Positions 26,435-36,674 are shown, counted from the first letter of the stretch. The stretch: DNA of 64,000 nucleotides from JBCBWG01 sp964579305 (GCA_964579305.1 CAZOGY010000002.1:22005-86004), one strand, 5' to 3'. Numbers and translations: made by a program. The notes: generated from the letters alone by a model not told the origin.

Positions 26435-27394
26435 GTGGGCAAATCAGTGGCCGTAATCGGTGCGGGACTATGCGGTATGGGCTGCGCCCGCCAATTCGCC
26501 GACAAGGGTTGGGCCGTGACCGTGTTCGACAAAGGCCGCGCACTTGGCGGGCGGTTGGCCACCCGTGAAAGCAAAGGCTTTGCGTTCGACCACGGGGCTC
26601 CGATCGTCCAGGCGGAACGGGTACCGTTCCAGACGCTGATGCAGAACCTGGTCAAAGCCGGCTCGGCGGCACGTTATGACCTTGCGCTCGGTGATCCGCG
26701 CACCAACGACGAGGCACCGGCTTACGTTGGGTTGCCCACGATGAACCGGCTGCTGGCGCCGCTTGCCGACGGTCTCAATGTGCGCCAATCACATGAGGTG
26801 ACGGCTCTGGTCGAGGGCGCGGCGGGATGGACGGTGGCTTTGAAAGACAAGGCCCCAGCAACTGGTTTTGACTGGGTCGTGGTCGCTATCCCCGCGCCGC
26901 AGGCGTCTGATCTGACGCGCGCCGTTGCCGGCATTGATTTCGTTGAAACGTCCAGAATCTATGAGCCCGTCCTGACAGCGATGTTGGCTTTGCCGCACGG
27001 GCTACAGCCAAGTGCCCTGTTGCGCGCTCCGCACCCCGATATCGCGTATGCCATACGCAACGATGCAAAACCGGGCCGCCCAGCCGACGCGGCGCAATGG
27101 GTTCTCCACGCAACGGCTGAGTGGAGTGCGACACACCTGGAGTGGGACCGGCCCGATATTGGGACAGCGCTGGCCAGGTCGTTCCTGGAAGCGCTCGATC
27201 TGGGATCAGTCTCACCCCTGTTCAGCAACGGACACCGGTGGCGATTTGCACGCGTCCAGGAACCGATCAATGCGCCGCATATCGTGAGCCTCCACAACAA
27301 GATCGCCGTGACCGGCGACTATTTCCGCGGCGCAAATGCAGAGTACGCATTTGAGAATGGCGTGGCGACCGCGCACACCATCCTCAACGGCTGA
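26435..27394 (+). CDS. FAD-dependent oxidoreductase, renalase-like
   Basis: A 319-residue flavoprotein with an N-terminal GAGLCGMGCA dinucleotide-binding motif (residues 8-17), the GRALGGRLATRE and FDHGAP motifs typical of renalase-like amine-oxidase-superfamily members, and a C-terminal GDYFRGANAEYAFENG flavin-contact motif. GTG 26435 is used because AGGAGGA lies 7 bases upstream. Similar genes accompany photolyase genes in other proteobacteria; substrate unknown. Divergent from the FeS photolyase (144 bases). Confidence 0.88.
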   Translation: MGKSVAVIGAGLCGMGCARQFADKGWAVTVFDKGRALGGRLATRESKGFAFDHGAPIVQAERVPFQTLMQNLVKAGSAARYDLALGDPRTNDEAPAYVGLPTMNRLLAPLADGLNVRQSHEVTALVEGAAGWTVALKDKAPATGFDWVVVAIPAPQASDLTRAVAGIDFVETSRIYEPVLTAMLALPHGLQPSALLRAPHPDIAYAIRNDAKPGRPADAAQWVLHATAEWSATHLEWDRPDIGTALARSFLEALDLGSVSPLFSNGHRWRFARVQEPINAPHIVSLHNKIAVTGDYFRGANAEYAFENGVATAHTILNG

Positions 27395-27404
27395 TCCAGC
27401 GCGG

Positions 27405-28331
27405 CTACTGATGCCATCGCAGGATCAGCGGATCGACCGACTTGAGCATGCCGATCAATTCGGCGCGCGTTGCGGGGTGTAACGCTGTTTGCGGATGCCG
27501 GACGAATGCGCTTTTGATCACGCCACCTTCGACAAGTGCCTCCTTCGTGGCGCGCAAGCCGCATTGCCGGTTCTCGAAATTTATGACCGGCAAGAGCTTG
27601 TCATAGCCTGCGCGCGCTGCCTCGGTCTCGCCGGCCAGATAGTCCGTGACGATCGGCCGGATCAGATCGGGGATCAAAGCGCTTGTCATTGTGCCGGTCG
27701 CGCCGGCCTGCAAATCGGCCAGCAAGGTGATGCCTTCCTCGCCATCGAAGGGACCGATGATGGCCTCGTCACCGGCCGCGATCAACGCGCGCAGCTTTGC
27801 TGCCGTGCCAGGCATTTCAATCTTGAAGTACGACACATTTGGGATTTCGCGGGCCATCCGTACCAGGAGAGGCACTGACAGGGTGACACCGGCCAGCGGC
27901 GCGTCCTGGACCATGATAGGGATTGAGATTGCCGCAGCCACGCGCTCGAAATGCTCAAATATGCCCTGCTCGTCGGGCTTCAGGAGCGCACCGTGATACG
28001 GCGGCATGAGCATGATCATCTTGGCGCCGGCTGATTGCGAAGCTTTGGCGCGGGCGATCACGACATCTGTGGAAAAGTGGCTACAGGTGACGATAACGGG
28101 CACGCGGTCAGCAACATGGCGCAAGCAAACGTCGAGCAATTCGGCGCGCTCATCGTCAGACAGCGCAAACTGCTCTGAATAGTTGGCCAGGATGCAGATG
28201 CCGTCGACACCTTGGTCTATCATCAGGTCAAGGACGCGCTTCTTGCCCTCGATATCCAGGGCGCCGCCATCGTGAAACGGCGTCGGCGCAATTGGATAAA
28301 TTCCGGTCCAGGCCTCGTGGTCGGTCTCCAT
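27405..28331 (-). CDS. Dihydrodipicolinate synthase/N-acetylneuraminate lyase family aldolase
   Basis: A 308-residue class-I aldolase of the DapA superfamily. The Schiff-base Lys lies in VSYFKIEMPG and the Tyr position in MPPYHGALL. It lacks features that would assign it to lysine biosynthesis, and no lysine genes are nearby, so a catabolic 2-oxo-acid aldolase or dehydratase is at least as likely. ATG 28331 is chosen because the preceding 54 residues of the open frame are not conserved-looking. Confidence 0.85.
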   Translation of the reverse strand: METDHEAWTGIYPIAPTPFHDGGALDIEGKKRVLDLMIDQGVDGICILANYSEQFALSDDERAELLDVCLRHVADRVPVIVTCSHFSTDVVIARAKASQSAGAKMIMLMPPYHGALLKPDEQGIFEHFERVAAAISIPIMVQDAPLAGVTLSVPLLVRMAREIPNVSYFKIEMPGTAAKLRALIAAGDEAIIGPFDGEEGITLLADLQAGATGTMTSALIPDLIRPIVTDYLAGETEAARAGYDKLLPVINFENRQCGLRATKEALVEGGVIKSAFVRHPQTALHPATRAELIGMLKSVDPLILRWHQ

Positions 28332-28638
28332 GGCAGCGTCATCTCCCTGTGTGATTTTCGTGTTGTCTAAAGGCTCCCGCTTACACGGTTCGGCCCGCGC
28401 GTTCGAGCCGAGGCTGATCGTCGTGCGAGACACGAAAGTTATGCCGGAAGTTTTGCCGGCGCAGGCCCTCGGCAGACAGTCAAGCGTGGCCAAACCGCAA
28501 CCGCTGCGACGCGTTGACCAATTTGCCGATGCTTTCGCGGCGAACTGTAGGGCGGTGCACTACCTTACCCTTTGAAGCGGCGGGCGCGCAAAATGCGGTT
28601 GGCGGATTGCCCTTGGTGCACGGGTCAAGCGACAGGAC
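28332..28638. other. Divergent intergenic region, nothing recognised
   Basis: A 307-base gap between the leftward DapA-family gene and the rightward dehalogenase. It must contain both promoters. I see no repeat, strong hairpin or small gene in it. Confidence 0.5.
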
Positions 28639-29379
28639 ATGGCAATGGTCGATTTTCAGCACTACCAGGCCGTATCGTTCGACTGCTACGGCACACTGAT
28701 TGACTGGAACACCGGCATCGCGACATGGGCAGAGGCTTGGCTCGCCCAGGTGGCGCCAGGGTCGGAGGTGACGCCAGCGCAATTCCTGGCGGCCTTTTCC
28801 AGACATGAACGCACGATCGAACGCGAACAGCCCACGCTGCGCTATCCGCTGGTTCTTGCGGAGGTGTTGCGGCGGATCGGGACGGAGTTCGGCCTCCCCG
28901 TGAGCGAACCGGACGCGACGTCTTTTGGTGCCTCAGTTGGCGATTGGCCGGCCTTTGACGACAGCACGCAGGCCTTACGCGCGCTTGCGGAGCGTTTCAA
29001 ACTGGTCGTGCTGTCCAACGTCGACCGCTCCTCGTTCGCCCGCAGCCAAGAGCGGCTTGCGGTTCGTTTTGATGCAATCATCACTGCGGAAGACGTTGGG
29101 GCCTATAAGCCGGACCCTGCGAATTTCGACACGCTTCTTGCCACGGTCGATGGCATGGGCGTGCCACGCCACGCGTTGCTGCACGTTGGCGAAAGCATCT
29201 ACCATGACGTCAATCCCGCGATCCGGGACCGCATAGATTGCATCTGGATTGATCGCAGCGCGGACACGGGCGGGCCGACTGCGTCTGGCAACCCGCCTAC
29301 GCCAAGCGTCCTGCCAATCGCGACCTATCCTTCCATGGCAGCATTCACCCGCGCGGCCCTGAATGGCGACCATAGCTGA
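28639..29379 (+). CDS. Haloacid dehalogenase type II-like HAD hydrolase
   Basis: A 246-residue HAD protein with nucleophile motif SFDCYGTLIDW (D15), motif II VVLSNVD, and the KPDPANFDTLL Lys/Asp motifs with HVGESIYHDVNPA near the C-terminus. These match L-2-haloacid-dehalogenase-like proteins; actual dehalogenase activity is not proven by the motifs. A second ATG two codons later (28645) may be the true start. Confidence 0.88.
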   Translation: MAMVDFQHYQAVSFDCYGTLIDWNTGIATWAEAWLAQVAPGSEVTPAQFLAAFSRHERTIEREQPTLRYPLVLAEVLRRIGTEFGLPVSEPDATSFGASVGDWPAFDDSTQALRALAERFKLVVLSNVDRSSFARSQERLAVRFDAIITAEDVGAYKPDPANFDTLLATVDGMGVPRHALLHVGESIYHDVNPAIRDRIDCIWIDRSADTGGPTASGNPPTPSVLPIATYPSMAAFTRAALNGDHS

Positions 29380-29431
29380 ATGCACACTGGTGCCGGCGGA
29401 ACAGCGGACGCGCAGCGCTATGTCGAACCGG

Positions 29432-29821
29432 CTATTTCTTAAGGCCGCAGATTGCCCAGTGCAGCGTCAATTTGTTGTCCGTCTTGCTTGTGCGCCAACT
29501 CACGGCTTCGTTGAATTCCAGTGCCTGGCAAAAGCGGTCAGCCAATTCGTAGACGGTATCCGCGCTGCAGCCTTTTGCACCAATTTCGCAGTTGGCCAGT
29601 GCGCTTTCGAAAAAGCGATCACTGTTGCGCCGGACCGACTGGACGTCGGTGAGATTTTCAAAAGGCAATTGAGGTTCGCCGAACGTCTGGAAAAACGCAT
29701 ACTTGTCGGGGCGGCGATCCGATGCGGCATCGACGGGCACCTGCGCGTGGAGTGGCGCCGTGCTCGCGATCAGTATCGCGAGAGCCCAGCTCATGTATCG
29801 GGTGATAGCCGTGTTGGTCAT
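29432..29821 (-). CDS. Small exported protein of unknown function
   Basis: A 129-residue protein with a clear signal peptide (about 1-24, ending STAPLHAQ) and a mature part with four cysteines (CEIGAKGC, FCQAL, AICGL), which could form two disulfides. GGAG lies 8 bases before ATG 29821. I do not recognise the family. It is convergent with the HAD gene. Confidence 0.72.
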   Translation of the reverse strand: MTNTAITRYMSWALAILIASTAPLHAQVPVDAASDRRPDKYAFFQTFGEPQLPFENLTDVQSVRRNSDRFFESALANCEIGAKGCSADTVYELADRFCQALEFNEAVSWRTSKTDNKLTLHWAICGLKK

Positions 29822-30155
29822 TGCGCATTCTCCGTCCACCTGCGGGCCGCCGCGTGAGCTGAGCGCCCGGGTCTCACTTGCCCCATGCCGCACGCGGATC
29901 ATTACGCTGTCTTTGCCGGCAGCGCGATAGGCAAGCGGTTGATTTCGGTGGACGGCGATGCAGACCCGGGGAGCGAGGGCTGCGGTGCTAACGGGCACGG
30001 AGCCCGGGCGTCCACGGCAGTGCTCCCTCCGTGGAACCGGGCAGGGATGCCACGCACCGCGACGCTGAGCATCCGCCAGCGGCATCCAGCGTCCCGCCTT
30101 GGCTCTGAGGGCGTTGACAACGCGGCCGCAGAGCGGGAGGCCGGCAATCGTGCCC
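29822..30155. other. Intergenic region, nothing recognised
   Basis: A 334-base GC-rich gap between the ABC ATPase stop and the small exported protein. Open frames exist on both strands, but none has a ribosome-binding site or protein-like composition. No hairpin with a T tract was found. Confidence 0.5.
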
Positions 30156-32294
30156 TCATTCTGCGGCAGGTGCTAGGTCCCGACCGGGTGGATCTGGTGT
30201 GTCTTCGGGCATCGTAATCACAGGCTGCATGGCCTGCAGTGTCGCTTCGTCGAGATGGCAGGCGATCACGTGGCCCGGCGCCATAACACGTTCAGGCGGC
30301 TGGGTCTTTTCACACAACTCGCCCATCGCATAGGGGCACCGCGTTGAAAACGGACATCCCGCCGGCGGATTGGTTGGCGATGGCAACTCTCCGCTGAGGA
30401 CGATCTTGCGTTTGCGCACGCGCGTGTCGGCGATGGGCACGGCGGCCAATAGCGCCTCTGTGTAAGGGTGATAGGGCGGGGAGAAGATCTCTTCGGTCGT
30501 GCCTTTTTCCATGATCTGGCCCAGGTACATCACGACGACGCGGTCTGAGAGGTAGCGGACGACGGACAGATCGTGGCTGATGAACAAAAGTGTCGTGCGA
30601 TTATCGCGCTGGATGTCCATCAGCAGTTCGCTGACCGCGGCTTGCACCGAGACGTCGAGGGCGGAGACGGGCTCGTCGGCGATCACCACCTTCGGGTCAC
30701 CCGCAAAGGCCCTTGCGATCCCGACGCGCTGCTTTTGACCGCCTGACAACTGACGCGGGCGTCGGTCGGCAAATTCGCGCGGCAATTTTACCGTGTCGAG
30801 GAGCTCGTAGACACGTGCGCGGATTTTGGCTGGGTCGCGTTCGACGCCGAACTTTCGGATCACGCGGGCGATCTGGTCGCCAACGGTGTGGCTCGGGTTC
30901 AAGGTGTCGAACGGATTTTGAAAGATCATTTGAAGCTGCGCGACGGTCTTGGCATCGCGGTCGCGGACGTCGAGCTGGCCCAACTCAAGGTCGCCAAGGA
31001 AGACTTCGCCGGCGGTTGCATCTTCCAGCCCCATCAGAACTTTGGCGAACGTCGATTTTCCGCAACCTGATTCGCCAACGATCGCAACGGTTTCCGCCTC
31101 GCGCGCGCGGAAACTCAGTTCTTCGTTCGCTTTGACCGTTTTGGTTTCGCCAACGAACATGATGCCGCTGCGCTGGACCTCGTAGTGCTTCGACAAGTCC
31201 TCAACGCGCAGAACCACATCACCTACTTCGATCGGCTCGCGCGCCTCATTCTGCGTGCGATGTGCCTGCCAGTCGATCTCGTCAACGCGGACGCAACGCG
31301 CCAAATGTCCTGTTGGCATCGCGCCTTCGACATTGGGCGCAGCGTGCATGGCAATGGCGCCTTGGTCGCATCGGCCGGCTTGGAAAAACGCGCAACGCGG
31401 ACCGAAGTTACAGCCTTGCGGACGCTTGTGGGGCAACGGCAATTGCCCTGGGATTGCAACGAGCGGGCGGCTTGTCTTGTCGGCACCGGGCACGGGGATC
31501 GATGCGAAAAGCCCGCGCGTGTAGGGGTGAGCCATGTGATCAAAAACGGCACCGAGCGGGCCGACTTCGACAGCTTCGCCCGAATACATCACGGTGACCG
31601 CATCACAGGTCTCAAGGATCAAGCCGAGATTGTGCGAGATATAAATCATCGACGTTCCGATCTCCTCGGAGATCTCTTTGATCAGCTCCACGATGCCAGC
31701 CTCGACCGTGACATCGAGGGCCGTTGTCGGCTCGTCGAGCAGCAACAGCCGCGGGTTTGAGAGCAAGGCCATCGCGATGACGACGCGCTGCTGCTGACCG
31801 CCCGAAACCTGGTGGGGGTATGACGCCATGATCCGCCGGGGGTCTGGCAGACGGACTTTCTCCAGCATGGCCTCAACGCGGTCGCGGGCCTCCGATTTCG
31901 TGACGTCTTCGTGGTAGAGGGGCACTTCGGTCAGTTGATCGGCAATCCGCATCGATGGGTTGAGCGACGCCATTGGCTCTTGATAAACCATCGCGATTTC
32001 TGAGCCGCGGATCCGGCGCAATTCGGCTGCGCTCATTGTGCGCATGTCACGGCCCTGGAACAGGATCTCGCCTCCCGTGATCGCGCCGTTGCGGCCCATG
32101 TAATTCATGATGGCAAGCGCAACGGTTGACTTGCCGCAACCCGACTCACCAACGAGCCCATGTGCCTCGCCAGGCATCAGTTTCAAATTGAAATCGACGA
32201 CGGCTGGAATTTCTCCAGCGCGCACGAAATAGGAAACGGAGAGGTTCCGGCATTCGAGAACGGGAATGTTTTGGGGTGCGGTCGGGGTTTGCAT
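30156..32294 (-). CDS. Peptide ABC transporter ATPase, two ATP-binding domains fused (DppD-DppF type)
   Basis: A 712-residue protein energising uptake by the two permeases upstream. Two complete ATPase modules are fused: Walker A GESGCGKST near 52 and again near 405, signature SGGQQQR and LSGGQKQR, Walker B LLLLDEP and VVIADEP. Each half ends in an oligopeptide-transporter C-terminal Cys cluster (PQGCNFGPRCAFFQAGRC and PAGCPFSTRCPYAMGELC), which in this family binds an Fe-S cluster. It is the last gene of the leftward operon, 244 bases after the permease. Confidence 0.93.
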   Translation of the reverse strand: MQTPTAPQNIPVLECRNLSVSYFVRAGEIPAVVDFNLKLMPGEAHGLVGESGCGKSTVALAIMNYMGRNGAITGGEILFQGRDMRTMSAAELRRIRGSEIAMVYQEPMASLNPSMRIADQLTEVPLYHEDVTKSEARDRVEAMLEKVRLPDPRRIMASYPHQVSGGQQQRVVIAMALLSNPRLLLLDEPTTALDVTVEAGIVELIKEISEEIGTSMIYISHNLGLILETCDAVTVMYSGEAVEVGPLGAVFDHMAHPYTRGLFASIPVPGADKTSRPLVAIPGQLPLPHKRPQGCNFGPRCAFFQAGRCDQGAIAMHAAPNVEGAMPTGHLARCVRVDEIDWQAHRTQNEAREPIEVGDVVLRVEDLSKHYEVQRSGIMFVGETKTVKANEELSFRAREAETVAIVGESGCGKSTFAKVLMGLEDATAGEVFLGDLELGQLDVRDRDAKTVAQLQMIFQNPFDTLNPSHTVGDQIARVIRKFGVERDPAKIRARVYELLDTVKLPREFADRRPRQLSGGQKQRVGIARAFAGDPKVVIADEPVSALDVSVQAAVSELLMDIQRDNRTTLLFISHDLSVVRYLSDRVVVMYLGQIMEKGTTEEIFSPPYHPYTEALLAAVPIADTRVRKRKIVLSGELPSPTNPPAGCPFSTRCPYAMGELCEKTQPPERVMAPGHVIACHLDEATLQAMQPVITMPEDTPDPPGRDLAPAAE

Positions 32295-32538
32295 CTGTCA
32301 ACGCGGGGTGATTGATGTTCAAGCGAAACGGCAGAAACGAGACCAGTGCAGGCAGAATAGAGGAGAGGGAACAGGCGACCGGGATTTGGGCGTAGGGAAC
32401 GACGGGCGGCGCATGGGGCGCAGAGAATACCGTGTGGTGGCTCGCCTTGGTTGCAATACCAGCAGCCGCGCTGCGGCAACTCTATTCCATTGCCCACTTA
32501 CCATTGGTTGCCCGCTCCACGCCACTCACCCGATCCCC

Positions 32539-33462
32539 TCAGTCTTTTAACGCAACTTCTCGCAGGCCGTCGGCGAGCATATTGAAGCCCAGAACCAATA
32601 GCGAAACCGCGACAGCGGGAATAATGGCCATGTACCAGAAACCGGCGAGGACAAATGGCCGAGCTTCGGTAATCATCCCACCCCAATCGGGATCGGGCGG
32701 CGGCAACCCCAGGCCCAAGAAACCCAGCGCGCCAATTGTGATTGTCGTATAGCCCATCCGCAGACAGAAATCGACAATGAGCGGTCCGCGCGCGTTCGGC
32801 AGGATCTCCCAAAACATAATGTACCAGGGACTTTCGCCACGTGTCTGGGCGGCGATCACATATTCGCGGGTCGCAATGTCGAGCGTTAATGATCGCACAA
32901 TTCGCATGATGCCAGGTGACGACGCAAACACAACAGCCAGCACGATATTCGCGCCGGATGCCCCGAATTTCGCGATGATCAAAACATATAGCACCATGAC
33001 TGGAAATGACAGGATCACGTTTGCAAAAAATGTGATCACCTCGTCGATCCAACCGCGGAAGTACCCAGCGGCAAGACCCATCGCGATCCCGACCAAATAG
33101 GCGGCTGCCGTTGCAAGCGTTGCATAAAACAGCACCCGTTGGCCGCCCCAAATCAGGCGTGACAACAAATCGCGACCGAGCTGGTCGGTGCCTAACCAAA
33201 ACGTGCCGCCGTCGATCGGATTTGCCGCGCCGGGGAATTGCAGTGGAATTTGCGGCAGGTTCGGATCGTAGGGCGCAATAATCGGTGCGAGCAGCGCCAT
33301 AAGCGCAAAACCGGTGATGATAATCGCGCCGATTGTGCCAATCACGCTTTCGCGCAGGAGCCATAGACTCGAAATCCACCGTGTGACCCGAGAGGGGCGC
33401 TTTGATGGTGGCGCATTCGGTGCGTCATCGACGATCGGGCCCGGGGCTGGTGAAACTGACAT
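32539..33462 (-). CDS. Peptide ABC transporter permease (DppC type)
   Basis: A 307-residue membrane protein with the N-terminal OppC-like segment (about 33-60), FWLGTDQLGRDLLSRLIWGGQ motif and six predicted membrane helices. The EAA loop is in the region EYVIAAQTRGESPWYIMFWEILPN. ATG 33462 has AAGGG 7 bases upstream and lies 10 bases past the end of the partner permease gene. Confidence 0.92.
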   Translation of the reverse strand: MSVSPAPGPIVDDAPNAPPSKRPSRVTRWISSLWLLRESVIGTIGAIIITGFALMALLAPIIAPYDPNLPQIPLQFPGAANPIDGGTFWLGTDQLGRDLLSRLIWGGQRVLFYATLATAAAYLVGIAMGLAAGYFRGWIDEVITFFANVILSFPVMVLYVLIIAKFGASGANIVLAVVFASSPGIMRIVRSLTLDIATREYVIAAQTRGESPWYIMFWEILPNARGPLIVDFCLRMGYTTITIGALGFLGLGLPPPDPDWGGMITEARPFVLAGFWYMAIIPAVAVSLLVLGFNMLADGLREVALKD

Positions 33463-33472
33463 CTGCAAGCCC

Positions 33473-34405
33473 TTAATTAAATCGGATGCGTGGATTGAGG
33501 TAAGTATAGGCAATATCGCCGAGTGTTTGGGTGAGAACCGCCACGAACACGGCAACAAGGGCGCAGGCTTCGATCACGTAAATATCGCGCCGCAATGCAG
33601 CTTCCAAAAGCAACGCGCCAAACCCTTTATAGCCAAAGGCGTATTCGGTCACGACAACACCGGATAGCAACCAGTTGAATTGCAACATAATCACCGTGAA
33701 CGGTGCGATCAGCGCGTTGCGCAAGGCGTGGCGCATGACAACGCGCTCGTAGGGCAAGCCCTTGAGGATTGCGGTCCTTATATATTGAGAGGTCATTACC
33801 TCGGCCATGGACGCACGGGTCATGCGCGCAATGTAACCGAAGCCATAAAGCGTCAGGACCAGGACGGGTAGCACCAGCTCAATCGCGTTGAACCCGTCGG
33901 CCATACCGGACGTGCCGGGCAGCCAGCCAAGCCAAACAACGAAAATCGCGCTGAGGATGACGGCGCTGGCATATTCCGGAATTGACGTGGTGATGATCGA
34001 AACAAACGAGATAACACGGTCCTGCAACGAACCTTCTTTGACACCGGCCAGAACGCCGAGAACCAAGGCAAGCGCCACCATTAAAGCAAAGGTGATACCG
34101 GCAAGAATGGCGGTGTTGGCGAGCCTGTTCCAGAAAATTTCGCTAACCGGCACCTTATAGATAATGCTGTTGCCCAGATCGCCGGCCGCGATACGGGCAA
34201 GCCATTCAAAATAGCGCTGCACAACGGGCTTGTCGTAGCCGTTCTGCTCTATCCACGCGGTTAATTGCTCGGGCTGGGCGTAAGGGCCCAGAACGCTTCT
34301 TGCGACGAGCGTCGGGTCAGCCTCATTCAAAAAGAACAAGAGCAGGCTGACCACCAGCATTATCAGGATCATCACGCCGAACCGGCGCGCAAGAAGTATC
34401 AGCAT
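33473..34405 (-). CDS. Peptide ABC transporter permease (DppB type)
   Basis: A 310-residue membrane protein of the DppB/OppB family with the N-terminal helix LARRFGVMILIMLVVSLLLFFL, the GDLGNSIIYKVPVSEIF motif and the C-terminal EAA-type loop (YIRTAILKGLPYERVVMRHALRNALIAP). ATG 34405 has GGAAA 6 bases before it. Second gene of the operon. Confidence 0.92.
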   Translation of the reverse strand: MLILLARRFGVMILIMLVVSLLLFFLNEADPTLVARSVLGPYAQPEQLTAWIEQNGYDKPVVQRYFEWLARIAAGDLGNSIIYKVPVSEIFWNRLANTAILAGITFALMVALALVLGVLAGVKEGSLQDRVISFVSIITTSIPEYASAVILSAIFVVWLGWLPGTSGMADGFNAIELVLPVLVLTLYGFGYIARMTRASMAEVMTSQYIRTAILKGLPYERVVMRHALRNALIAPFTVIMLQFNWLLSGVVVTEYAFGYKGFGALLLEAALRRDIYVIEACALVAVFVAVLTQTLGDIAYTYLNPRIRFN

Positions 34406-34589
34406 GTCATTTTCCAGTTCGCCTATCAGGGTCCCACGGCGAACGCGCGGAAAGCTGCGGCCGTTGCCCACGGCATCGCGGCAATTCAGCAGCAGCGCGA
34501 ACGCTGCTGCTGTCAGTTCACGGTCTTTGTCCTGCTCTTTTAGCGATCTTCACAACGCAATTTGCAACAGGAGACGCGACCCGATGCGA

Positions 34590-36350
34590 TCAGGTATCCA
34601 GCCACACATTCTGGAATTGGTGGTACAGGGTCGGATGGACCTCGAGGCCTTTGACCTTTTTGTTGATACCTTTTGAAACGCGGCACCAAAGCGGCTGCGG
34701 AATGACCGCGGCGTCCTGCAGAATTTTCCGGCATTCCGTCACTTTTTCGCGGCGCTTGTTAATGTCGAGTTCGGCCTCTGCCTCATCCAACGCCTTGTCG
34801 AAGGCCGGATCAGAGAACGCGCTTTCGTTCCACGGCACACCGGAGCGGTAGGCAAGCGAGAGCACCATCGTCCCAAGCGGACGGTGCGTCCACGCCGTGA
34901 AGCCCCAGGGCGCTTGGGTCCAGATTTCCCAATACTGGCTCGACGGCATCTTATTGATCGTGATGTCAATGCCCGCTGGCGCGCACTGAGCTTTGAGGAT
35001 GGACAGCGTTGATGTCATCCAAGGGCCGTTGGTATCGCCATTCGCGATTGAGACACGCAAACCGTTCTCGTAGCCGGCGTCTTTAAGGAGCTTTTTGGCC
35101 AACTCGATATCGCGCTTGGGTTTTGGCAAGTCTGCATAGTCGGGGTGAACGGGGCAGACATGGTCGTTTTCCGCCGGCACGCCCAAACCGGAAAAGCCTT
35201 TCTCCGCCAGCTCATTATGATCCATGCACGCCATGATCGCGCGGCGGACGTTGACGTTATCGAACGGCTTTTCAGTGATGCGGAAGCGGGCCACGGCTGT
35301 TTGCGCCGTCGTTGCCGTTTTCACGTCGAGGGTGGGGATCCGCTTGATCGTTTGTACCGATTCAACGGGCAGACGATAAAGCGTATCAACCTGGTTGGAG
35401 ATCAATGCTGCCACCCAGGCGTTGGTATCCTGGCCGTGGTCGATGTATTGGATTTCGTCCAGGTAGAAGTCTCCGGCCCACCAACCTGTCTGGCGTTTTT
35501 TCAGGACGGCTTTTTCGCCAACGCGGAACTCTGCCAGCTCCATGGGGCCGGTTCCGATTGGATTTTTCGACAGATCGGCCGGGCCATCCTTTCCAAACGA
35601 GCGGTGCACGATCGCTGTTGGGTAGTTGTAGAAGTTCTCCGGCATGGCCAAGGCCGGCTGACGCAAGTTGAACTTGATCGTGTGATCATCGACCACCTCG
35701 ACGGCACCTGAGATGCCGCGTTTGATCATTTTTGGTTTGCCGTCTTTGTCCTTTTCGCCAGAGTCGATTTCTTCAACCATGGCGCTAAACAGGCCCAGGT
35801 TCGATGAGCCGGTCTGCGGATCAAGCCAACGGTTGACCGTATGGGCGACGTCTTCTGCGGTGAATGCATCACCGTTCGACCACGTGATATCTTTGCGCAG
35901 GTGGAACACCCACGACTTGAGGTCGTCTGAGGCCTCCCAACGCTCCGCCAGATAGGGCACGGTGACGTTGTCTTCCTGTGTGCGCGTCAGGTACTCGACG
36001 ATGAACCGCGCCACGTTCGACTTTTCCGTCCAGTCGAATGTTGCTGGATCGGTCATCTCCTGGACCACCATCGACACACGCAGCGTGCCGCCCATTTTCG
36101 GCGTGCCTTGCGCGGCCGCCGGCGACGCAAACGGCGCCCCGCCAACGAGCGTGTCAGCCATGGCGTAAGCAGCCGTGCTGGTCATACCCAGCAGGCAGGC
36201 TTGACGCAGGAAGTCGCGGCGATCAATGACGCCACGGTCAAGCTGATCGGTCAGTTCCGGCAGGTAGGCGTGCGTTTCAGCACCCCAAGCCCGTTCCATC
36301 GGCAGCAGATATTTGCGCCGGTCACGACCCAGCACCCATTTCATTGACAT
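34590..36350 (-). CDS. Peptide ABC transporter substrate-binding protein (family 5), Tat-exported
   Basis: A 586-residue solute-binding protein. A twin-arginine motif (DRRDFLRQACLLG, about 43-55) followed by a hydrophobic stretch marks a Tat signal, placed unusually far (about 40 residues) from the start, a form I have seen in rhizobial peptide-binding proteins. The mature part carries SBP_bac_5 features (VVDDHTIKFNLRQPALAMPENF; KNPIGTGPMELAEF). First gene of the four-gene leftward transporter operon; ligand not predictable beyond peptide or peptide-like. Confidence 0.92.
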   Translation of the reverse strand: MSMKWVLGRDRRKYLLPMERAWGAETHAYLPELTDQLDRGVIDRRDFLRQACLLGMTSTAAYAMADTLVGGAPFASPAAAQGTPKMGGTLRVSMVVQEMTDPATFDWTEKSNVARFIVEYLTRTQEDNVTVPYLAERWEASDDLKSWVFHLRKDITWSNGDAFTAEDVAHTVNRWLDPQTGSSNLGLFSAMVEEIDSGEKDKDGKPKMIKRGISGAVEVVDDHTIKFNLRQPALAMPENFYNYPTAIVHRSFGKDGPADLSKNPIGTGPMELAEFRVGEKAVLKKRQTGWWAGDFYLDEIQYIDHGQDTNAWVAALISNQVDTLYRLPVESVQTIKRIPTLDVKTATTAQTAVARFRITEKPFDNVNVRRAIMACMDHNELAEKGFSGLGVPAENDHVCPVHPDYADLPKPKRDIELAKKLLKDAGYENGLRVSIANGDTNGPWMTSTLSILKAQCAPAGIDITINKMPSSQYWEIWTQAPWGFTAWTHRPLGTMVLSLAYRSGVPWNESAFSDPAFDKALDEAEAELDINKRREKVTECRKILQDAAVIPQPLWCRVSKGINKKVKGLEVHPTLYHQFQNVWLDT

Positions 36351-36674
36351 TGTGCATCTCCGGTTGCGGGCACGGACCTGGCGCCAGCCGGTCCCTTGAC
36401 GCGCCCTGTGCGCGATCCCCCGTTGATGTCGGGCGCCGCGCGTATGCAGCGCACGGGGATCTGCCAGTTGAGGATGGCATGGGTATTAGAGCAAACGCAG
36501 CTGGCGTTGGCCACCGGCAAAGTGTCTTGCCTGATCAGCACAGCGCGCGCCGTTTCACGCGGCGGCGAAAAGCTGTGGGGCTGGCGGGCAGCCGCGGATC
36601 CGCGTTGGATCGTGCGGCGTGTGTGCTTGGCGCGCACTTGAGCGTCCGGGCGGGCTCGGCTAACGGCCAAGTCC
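36351..36674. other. Divergent intergenic region upstream of parC and the peptide transporter
   Basis: A 324-base gap between two genes transcribed away from each other. Both promoters should be here, but I could not place either with confidence. No repeats of families A or B are present. Confidence 0.5.
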
